A stretch of 64,000 nt of DNA. Source: Adenophora triphylla var. japonica (lineage: Eukaryota; Streptophyta; Magnoliopsida; Asterales; Campanulaceae). The translations under genes were made by a program, and so were the position numbers. The stretch's first letter is position 1. Every line of letters starts with the position of its first letter. Below are positions 56,440-64,000 of this stretch, piece by piece. The DNA lies in NCBI GenBank assembly GCA_022495995.1, contig JAFEMH010000339.1, forward strand, positions 124,001-188,000. The letters run 5' to 3'. The notes below the pieces were generated by a model. The model made no database searches and was not told the DNA's origin. It saw only the letters and a program-made list of their open reading frames with translations.

Positions 56440-56935
56440 CTAACCCCAACAAGCTCGACTCTTAGTCAGCTTCGTTTTAACAAGCTCGATTTTTAATCAG
56501 CTTTGTCCACTTAACGAGTCCGACTCTCAGTCGACTTCGTTCTAACAAGCTCGACTCTTAGTCAGCTTCGTTTTAACAAGCTCGATTCTTAATCAGCTTT
56601 GTCTACTTAGCGAGTCCGACTCTCAGTCGACTTCTTTCTAACAAGCTCGACTCTTAGTCAGCTTCGTTTTAACAAGCTCGATTCTTAATCAGCTTTGTCT
56701 ACTTAACGAGTCCGACTCTCAGTCGACTTCGTTCTAACAAACTCGACTCTTAGTCAGTCTGTTCTAACAAGCTCGATTCCTAATCAGCTTCGTTCATATA
56801 AACAAGTTAGACTCTTAAGTCGACTTTGTTCCAATAAACTCGATTCTTAATCAGTTTAGTCCCTTCAGCAAGTCCGATCTTAGGTCGACTTCAATTATCA
56901 GCTCGACTCAGGGTCAGCTTCGAACTCCTAAAGCT
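56440..56935. repeat. Tandem repeat between pol and the antisense gene of element C, about 32 bp units in a 97 bp higher-order unit
   Basis: Units read AACAAGCTCGACTCTTAGTC and AGCTTCGTTTT, with variants CGAGTCCGACTCTCAGTCG and CAAGCTCGATTCTTAATC. Three variants follow each other and the trio repeats, so there is a higher-order period near 97 bp. GTCGAC/CTCGA words dominate. The position equals that of the 43 bp repeat in element B, but the sequence is unrelated. Confidence 0.88.
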
Positions 56936-57238
56936 AATGTGACTCTATAAGTCTAAGGTCAACTAAAGCATCATAAAGTCAGGACGACATTAAACTTAAG
57001 ATGACTCATTGGCCCTACTACATCTAGCTCGACACTTACATCAAAAGCATACAACCTTCAATAAATAAAGTCAGCTATGATAGAGGTAAGTCTCCCAAAA
57101 CAGGCTCAGACTTAGACAAAATTAACTTACAAAAATATTTTGCCTCCCAAAAAATAGGGCCAAGGCATCCAAGTATTCAGAACAAAAAAGCAAAAAATGT
57201 TTGGGACTTGTTCGATGCATAACCAGTGACATTGGACT

Positions 57239-60200
57239 TCATTCTATGGATTCATTAACGACTTGAGTGTCAGTGAGCATGGGATTAACAGTAGTTTCCT
57301 CATCTATGGCAGATGGCTCCCCCAGAACCTGCTCTTGGTGATAAACGACCTTCCTTGAGTCACTGATAGTATATTTTGGTGTCTCATCATCAAAAGCTGG
57401 ATCTTCATAATCTTCGAGCTCAGCAAGGATAGTGTCAAAATTAACTTTCGCTACCTCAGGAGGGTTCCAGGGCGCTGCTTCAGCCTCTTCATCATCTTTG
57501 GCTATGAGCTCTTTGTCATTTTCAGTATAAGGCACCAAGGAGTGGCCCTGTCGAGCTGCAGTATTGTAGGGTTCCTCAGAAGCCCATTGAGCCAGCTTCT
57601 CGATTGATATATCAACCGAAGGATCCACAACGATACGCCGGGCCATATGGCTAAGACCTGCCTTGAAGAACACCCGAGCCTCCGTGGTGACATGAACATG
57701 GAGCTCGTCACTTTCTTTATAGGCACTGATGGCATCTTCCTTAGCAGTCTTCACGGTACAAGGTTAACCCCCCATTGAGCTCGGGCAGCATCCAATTCCT
57801 CTTGCTTTTTGGCCAAAGTGACGGGCACTTCCTCCAACTGTTGAGTCGCCAATGCAAGGTCATCAGCTAGTTTCTTCTTTTCCTCCTTGAGGGCAGCAAG
57901 CTCCTTGTTAACTTCTCCCAGATGGCCCCAGGCTTCTTCTTTAGCCTTTATCTCGTTGTCTTTGAGAAGCTTCAGGGCATCATACGAGTTGTCCAAGTCA
58001 GAATAAGTCTCCTTCAGCTGCTCAAACTCCGCCTTCAACTTAACATGGGCCTCCTTCAGCTCTCCCACCTTGGTGTTCTCCGCCTCCAGTTTCTTCAACT
58101 CTTCATTCTTCTTGGCCAACATCGACTTGGCTAGCTTCTCTGCTCCTCTGCTGGCCTTCCGGTAGGTGGTGGCTAGATCTATCATAGCAAGAGGCGAAAT
58201 AGAGAATAAGAGGAAGGGTTTAGATCGACGGACACAAATGGAGACTTGGTATGAACAAGCAAAAATAAAAGCAGCAACCTAGGAAATTGCAGGGGTTACC
58301 TCGGAGGAAGCCAGCCCGACCCTAGCTCTGCAGGCTTCTGGAGTCAAAGGCTTTTTGGTAAACTCTATAATCAAATCATGGTTGGCCCCCTGCCGGACTA
58401 CTGCCTGTCCATACTCCAACTCAGGGTACTCCCTAGCCAAGCAATTGATCCTGGTCAAAGGAACCACATCACTTAGCTCGCCCGGCCGAGTGCGGATCAA
58501 CTCGGCATAAGAAACACGGGACGGGGAGAGGATTGGGGTCCCCAATCTCGGTCTCCAGCTCACCGGCATCGACTTGATTAGATGTCGAGCTCACCTGTTG
58601 ATGGACCAATCTTAATTTTCTTGCTCGAAAGGAACATCATCATCTTCATCCTCTTCATCATCATCCAAAGGAATAACATGGGACTTTTTCTTGGAGGCAG
58701 CTTTGGTTTTTGCTTTGGCTTGGCCACGAGTCCTGACCCTGGCAACCTCTTTCTCTGGCTCCTCATCAGCAATGTCGACCTCTTCAACACTTTATGCCTC
58801 ACCCCCTCGACACTTTCTCCCACGGGGGCCTCATTCATCTCTTCCAGGTTCTCCTCAGCAGGAATGAATTTGGTAGTATCCTAATCAACAAGCTTCAGCA
58901 AATCATTTCTCTTGGTACCCTCTGTCTCGCGGTTCTCCTTGGCATTAGCTGCTCCATAGCTCTTCTTGGCTTTTCTGATATCAATGGCTCTCCCCATATT
59001 AGCTTCCTGAGCAGGAGTCAATACTGCACAAAACAAAAAAGGAAAAGTGTTAGCTCGACATGTAAAGATAAGTTCTATGTACGAGCTACAAGTTCTACAT
59101 ACGAGCAGGATTAGTTGCGAGCTAAAAAATTCAATACAAAAGCTACACATATACAGGGCACGAATTCTACACTGGGACCAGTAAATGACGGCTAAGTAAT
59201 CAAATTCAGGTGCTAAGATGGAGCTCGCTCATAGAAATTTTTCATATAAGGAGAAAGAAGAGGCAAGTAAATCCTTACCACCAACATGCTCCCCATTATC
59301 CTTGCAATAATTCTCGGCCTTCTGGCAAAGAGAGCACATCTTCTCGAACTTAGCATGAGCATGGGTTACCCAATTGGGATACCTCCAACACCTGACTATG
59401 GGAACCAAGGGAACTACATCATCGTCCCCTAGCATCATACCAGCTTGGATGTAATTGTTTTTTGTGGTCCCTAGAATCTCCCAACTGATGGGCCTATGAA
59501 CGACCAAATCTGCTAACTTCCTACGCGGTCACCATGCCCGATGGGGTTCCCACTGATCTTCATCCCTCACCACCTTGGTGTCCTCACAGTAGAGGGAACT
59601 CCCATCCTAACCTACTCTCCACTACTTTATGCAACATGGGAGTTCCAACCACTGACCTTGCTAGGCAAATTAATAAATAGTTTGGGGGAATTGGCTTTGG
59701 AGGGAGTACTTATGCCACCGTTCTTGTCAAACTTCACAGCAAAGAATTCTCTGAATACCCTCATGCAAGGCTCATAACCTAAGAAGCGACAAACCATTGC
59801 AAAACAGACCAAGACTCTGCAGGTATTGGCACCCAGTTGGAGAGGTAAAGCATTGGCGCACTCTAAGAACTCGTTAATGAAGGGGTCCAGAGGGCGATCT
59901 AAGTAGGCAATAAACTGGCCATAATAAAAGGCTACTCTGGTGGCGTCAGTCTTGTAGGACTTTCCAAACTGTTTGAAGAAATCAGCCTTGCTGTAGAGGG
60001 TAACCTCAAACTCTTTCCTGTCCACCTCGCAGAAGTCATGGATCGTAGACAGTCTGGAGGGAAAATTCTGTTTTCCTCTAAGTGGCCCTTGGGGCACATA
60101 CCCCCTTTCATTTCTTCCCGATACCACAGAGGTCTCAAAAGCATCCACGATACGCGGGCTTGAAGAAGTGGAGACATCAACTTCTCCTTGAGTCGCCATA

Positions 60201-60604
60201 TCTGTACAAGTAGAGGGGGAAACAGGGGAATCAGTTCTACATGAAGTCTCAGGAGTCCTAGCAGACGCACTAAGGGGCGACCTAGATTCCCCCGGAAAAC
60301 CAATCCTATTTCTAATAAAGGAGGGTTTGTTGGCATCCTTGACATAGAACACAGCTATATGATCGAGAAGCTCATGGAAGAGGTAAAAAGACACAATTCT
60401 AGGATCATCCGTTCCTAAGGCACCTAGGTCATCTCCCACAGGCAAAGATAGCTCAGCGAAACGCAAGCCCCAACGAGTCAAAATTAAAGAACACTCATTG
60501 ACAGTTATCTCTCTCCACTTTCCATTCAAATGTTTGTAGACTCTATGGTTGACACTACAGTAACCATACCCAGCCCCAGCTTCGCAACTAAAGGTCCTAG
60601 CCAT
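57239..60604 (-). CDS. Element C antisense gene (putative gypsy type transposon / Transposase_28-like), spliced, one clear frameshift
   Basis: ATG 60604 opens 325 codons: MARTFSCEAGAGYGYCSVNH, YLDRPLDPFINEFLECANAL, LGANTCRVLVCFAMVCRFLG and INLPSKVSGWNSHVA. It matches the antisense gene of element B block by block. A frameshift near 59630 is followed by an open exon (59507-59280, LVPIVRCWRYPNWVTHAHA, CQKAENYCKDNGEHVGG). Its donor (GT at 59280) joins an acceptor near 59030 to LTPAQEANMGRAIDIRK. Further exons encode an acidic stretch, TRPGELSDVVPLTRINCL, a coiled coil (KKNEELKKLEAENTKVGELK, 58185-57751) and a tail ending 57239. Function is unknown. A TATA-like region upstream was not found. Confidence 0.7.
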
Positions 60605-61095
60605 TATGAAATCAAAGAAATTGCAAAAATTAAAGCCCTAATTCTAAAGGATAATGGGAATACCTTTAGCAGTGAAGAGAAGAACGGAACAATGGAAGAC
60701 GAAAGCACCAATTTATAGCAAGGATCAACTTTCTTTTGTCGTCGCCGAAATCACGCACAGAGTTCAGAGACAGCAAAAGTTGTAAATGGGGAAGGATTCT
60801 TGAATTTATAGCTTACTGAATTGGAAAGGGCAAGGGAAAATTCAAAATTAATTTTCCCAATTAATGGCGAAAACAGTTTCCTAGGCGGACTCTCAAACGT
60901 CAAAGTTGTAATCATTATGGCAAAAACGGCGCTCGTTCCAATCTAACCGTTCATCGCCAACGTTCAGGATTGTGCCACGTCATTATGGTCGACCATCTTC
61001 AAAGACTAGTAACGACCTGCGAGTAAAGTGATTCTCATCAAAGATTTCTTTTTAACTTCCTAGTCGACAAAGTCAACTCGAAAGTTGGGGGCCAC

Positions 61096-61756
61096 TGAAC
61101 ATACCAAAAGTGTCGAGTTGGGCCAAGTAAGCAAAGTCCAATCCTAAAGGCAGCCATTGCCCCAACGTGTCAAGAGGGCCAGGTCCAATCAATGCAAGGC
61201 CCAAGGCTCATGCCAAATATCAGTCGACTAAGCACAACGTCCGACCTATTTGGTCCCGACCTGACTTAGCCCGACCTTATAATCCAGACTCTACTACGGG
61301 TACGATCCATGCTCTACCCGTCAGTCAGGTCGACCCTTCTTCAAGTGGCGACCTCGACCTAATCACTCAAGCGTCGAGCTAGCTAAGGTAGACTTACACG
61401 ATCAAATCTTTTCATAACCGCATCCCTACAAATCAGGGACGGTTACATGCACGTTCTCATGACCATAACTGCCGCAATAATCTCGGAGCTCATGTAGCAC
61501 CACTAAATATACAACGGCTATCACATATAAATACTTCATCACTACCAACGGTGTAAAGGTAACTGCCATTTTGCTATTGGAACTCATTCATTCAATACAT
61601 TTTGAGCAATATTCAACTGTGATCTTACTCTCACGCCCGAGCGTCTTCGCCGGAGACACATCCGACTAGTCGTGGGTTCTGATTTCAGGTCAAGGAGCCA
61701 GGTGATTCGTCCTGCCACGTGGAGGAAGATTGATAAGCACAATTCCTGCAGCATCA
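61096..61756 (+). repeat. Element C 3' LTR
   Basis: Starts TGAACATACCAAAAGTG after AAAGTTGGGGGCCAC and ends GCAGCATCA. The high likeness to the 5' LTR shows a recent insertion. Confidence 0.93.
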
Positions 61757-61913
61757 AAACTCATATGCCATAGCTACAATAACAATTCAATTATTATTCT
61801 TTATCTCATTTTTTCTTTTCTAATTTACTTTTCATTTTCAGAATATTTACTTTATTAACATTATTAATTAATTATGGTAAGTAGACTATAATATAATAGT
61901 AGGAGGGAGGAGT

Positions 61914-62728
61914 AGACGTGTCCAAGGTTAAGCGTTAACCGGCTAACCGTAAGGTTAATAACCGGATTTTAACCGCCTAAACCGTTAACCGTCTAACCGC
62001 CTTAACCGCCTAACCGATAACCGTGTAACCGAGGTTAACAAAGGTTAAGAAATTTTTACTCCGGTTAACCGCCGGTTAATTAACCGGTTAATTAACCGGC
62101 GGTTAACCGGCGGTTAACCGTATATCCGTTGGAAATTTGAAAAATATAGCCGTTAAAACACAACTTTTTATTCAAAAAAAATATTTCAAAGTTATATTTT
62201 AATATTAAATTTAATTAAAAATTTGAAATTCTGTAAAAAGTTAAGTTTTTTCTTTATATACTTCCGTTTCTTTTAAATCCGTTAAGTTTTCATTTCTTTA
62301 AAAATTCATACCTATTTTTCTATAACTTTTTGCAAAAAATATTAGTCTTAAAAACTATTTAAAATAGTTTTATTTATCCAAAAAAAAAAAAAAAACAGTT
62401 CATATACAGTTACATATTTAACAGAAACTGTTAAATATTTAACTGTTTTTTCAAAAAAAGTGTTAAAAACTTAACTTTTTATTCAAAAAACTATTAAAAA
62501 GTTATTTTCTTTTTAGTAAAAATCTGACATTCTTGAAAAAATAAACAAATACAAACATAATTAACCGTTTATTAACCGGGTTAACCGGGTTAACCGGATT
62601 AACCGTTAACCGGTTAACCGTAACCGTGACTTAACGGTTAACGGTTAAGTCCGATTAATGATTTTAACCTTCGTTAACCGCCGGTTATTAACCGGTTAAC
62701 CGCGGTTAATTAACCGTGGTCACGTCTA
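61914..62728. mobile_element. Non-autonomous hAT-type element rich in TTAACCGG palindromes, TSD GGGAGGAG
   Basis: The ends TAGACGTGTCC and, inverted, TAGACGTGACC are flanked by the 8 bp duplication GGGAGGAG (61906-61913, 62729-62736), as expected for hAT elements. The outer 200 bp on both sides consist almost wholly of TTAACCG, GGTTAACC, CCGGTTAA and CGGCGGTTAA words. The centre (62130-62550) is AT-rich. It has no coding capacity. Confidence 0.88.
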
Positions 62729-62736
62729 GGGAGGAG

Positions 62737-64000
62737 TAGATTTTGATTTCTTAGTTTGTGGTTGGTATTGGACTACGCATAGTTGATGATCAATATTATA
62801 AAGTAATCAATATTTGACTAAAGAGATAGAGATGATTCATTGGATTAACCAAATAAGAGTTGACTTCTCTTTGGGTATTAATGTCAATCTGACTTTGCAG
62901 CCGCTTTACATCCTACCTACCTACCACCAGATACAGCGGCAATGTTTGCGCGTCGCGTCGGATTGGTAACGAAGATTCCATATTTCAACCTTCTAAAACA
63001 TGTTTAAAACAAAGACTTGGGTTAGACCGTTTCGCTGTCAATATTCGCCCACCCATCGCTTACTTGCCAATGCCATGTGTTATTAAAAAAAAAAATACAA
63101 TAAATTTAAAATAAAATATTTTGAGATTTTGAATTCGAAAAAAAAGAAAAATTAAAAATAGCATTGTTTTTGTATTGACGAGACGAATCAAAGTACTAGT
63201 GTGATGATACCATTTTGAATTATTTTTATAAAATCATATTTTGTAACAAACAAAAATGTTGAACTGTTCGTCGCATGAAATGTAACACTTGCTATTACTA
63301 TGAAGGAAATAAACTGTAAAAATCCAGAAATGTAATAATTTTTATTATAATATATCACTGTTGTTTTTCATAAAATTTGAAATAGTTTTGAAATATAGCA
63401 GACAATATATATGAGTATAATTTGTTATACAAACGAATATAACAGTTTTTGTAAACCAAATATTAATTTTTTTCTTTTTAAAAAAAGTAAAATTTTTTCA
63501 CAAATGAATATAACATTTTTTATTATAAATATAAAAGTAATTTTCCGGTGAATTTTTTCTTATCCTTTAATCCTTTCTGTAAAATTATGGTTACATTTCA
63601 GAAAAAAAAATGTTACATTCATTTATAGTAGTTGTTACATTTGTTGACGGAAAAAAAATGACCAGAGAAAAATTAGTGGACAAAAAACTGAACGAATCGA
63701 CAAACGAACAGAACGGTAGGCGAACCGCCTCACAGACAGTATCACAGGAGACCACCTCCGTGCGTAATAGGCTAATACACCGTCTCTTCCGCTCCAATAA
63801 AATCATGATTTTTATTCTTTTATAAATATTATCCTATTTGAAAATTTCTAGTTTTATATTCAATGCTTAATTTCCTTGTACTTTCATAGAATAATTTAAT
63901 AATTATAGATTAATACTCCAAAAGTCTCCCAAATATATCTAACATAACCTTTTGTATTGTTTTTTCCTCAATTATCTCACATATTTTTGCCTATGAGATC
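62737..64000. other. AT-rich end of the window without recognised genes
   Basis: The region has a more GC-balanced part near 62880-63080 (CCTACCTACCTACCACC, GCGCGTCGCGTCGG) and then AT-rich sequence. Two short ORFs face each other at 63591-63825 (about 71 codons) and share no known domain. I see no splice pattern, RNA gene or transposon end that I could support. Confidence 0.5.

Larger units (their letters stand above)
49437..61756 (+). mobile_element. Element C: Tat-lineage Ty3/Gypsy retrotransposon, 12.3 kb, young
   Basis: The LTRs 49437-50095 and 61096-61756 start TGAACATACCAAAAGTG and end CTGCAGCATCA, with roughly ten visible differences. The flanks AGACT and AAACT differ at one base. 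The primer site region TTTGGTTCCATTACCGGGAA follows the 5' LTR and the purine tract AAAGTTGGGGGCCAC precedes the 3' LTR. Pol is one open frame of 1494 codons with all catalytic residues; gag is broken. Downstream come a tandem repeat and a reversed, spliced gene, the same plan as element B. Confidence 0.93.

Noticed and set aside
63591..63825. Two facing ORFs of 71 codons
   Set aside because: No domain, no splice or promoter context; length is expected by chance in such AT-rich sequence.
1..64000. tRNA, rRNA or organelle-derived genes
   Set aside because: I looked for tRNA-like and rRNA-like stretches and saw only tRNA-complementary primer binding sites of retroelements.

Overview
This is nuclear DNA of a flowering plant, most likely an asterid-type eudicot (an inference from the style of the host genes and retroelements; no organellar, rRNA or tRNA genes were seen). 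The main evidence is spliced genes with GT-AG introns, Stowaway and Tourist MITEs, CACTA and hAT transposons, and LTR retrotransposons of the plant Tekay-like, Tat, Athila and Copia types. Only two host genes look intact. One is a six-exon alpha-type carbonic anhydrase (13115-14796, + strand). The other is a five-exon penta-EF-hand calcium-binding protein of the CML49/50 type (18574-20383, - strand).

Left part (1-12.9 kb): a degenerate chromovirus-like gag and its 2.6 kb LTR (1-3134, -), a 43-44 bp satellite (3136-4095), and an LTR-bearing segment (4575-5193) that recurs at 12285-12893. Between these copies lies a 6.15 kb CACTA transposon (5426-11578, GAA target duplication). It holds a truncated TNP2-type transposase, a LINE RNase H fragment, a spliced Transposase_24-type gene and, on the opposite strand, exons of the 20S proteasome alpha-1 subunit gene PAA.

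Gene island (13-20.6 kb): the two host genes are separated by MITEs and solo LTRs, one of which has a perfect 5 bp target duplication.

Right part (20.6-64 kb): nested retroelements. A Copia LTR is split by a 12.6 kb Tat-lineage Gypsy element (B, 20786-33381, TSD ATAGC) and by a Tourist-like element (33423-34962), which itself holds a Copia-type solo LTR. A 9.3 kb Athila-type element (D, 35788-45118, -) keeps gag-protease and an ATHILA ORF but has no reverse transcriptase or integrase. A short Copia derivative follows (E, 45555-48413, -, TSD TCACT). A young 12.3 kb Tat element (C, 49437-61756) has an uninterrupted 1494-residue pol. A hAT-type element rich in TTAACCGG (61914-62728, TSD GGGAGGAG) precedes a gene-poor end.

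The most interesting points are: (i) arrays of a GC-rich near-palindrome (core CGRYCGY) upstream of the TATA box in Athila and Copia LTRs and also present in the Tekay-like LTR, with a further array upstream of the Athila env-position ORF; (ii) homologous, spliced antisense genes in both Tat elements with a matching intron position, each facing pol across a tandem-repeat tract; (iii) capture of proteasome PAA exons, with intron sequence, by the CACTA element; (iv) a hairpin-like R/U5 module shared by otherwise different LTRs.
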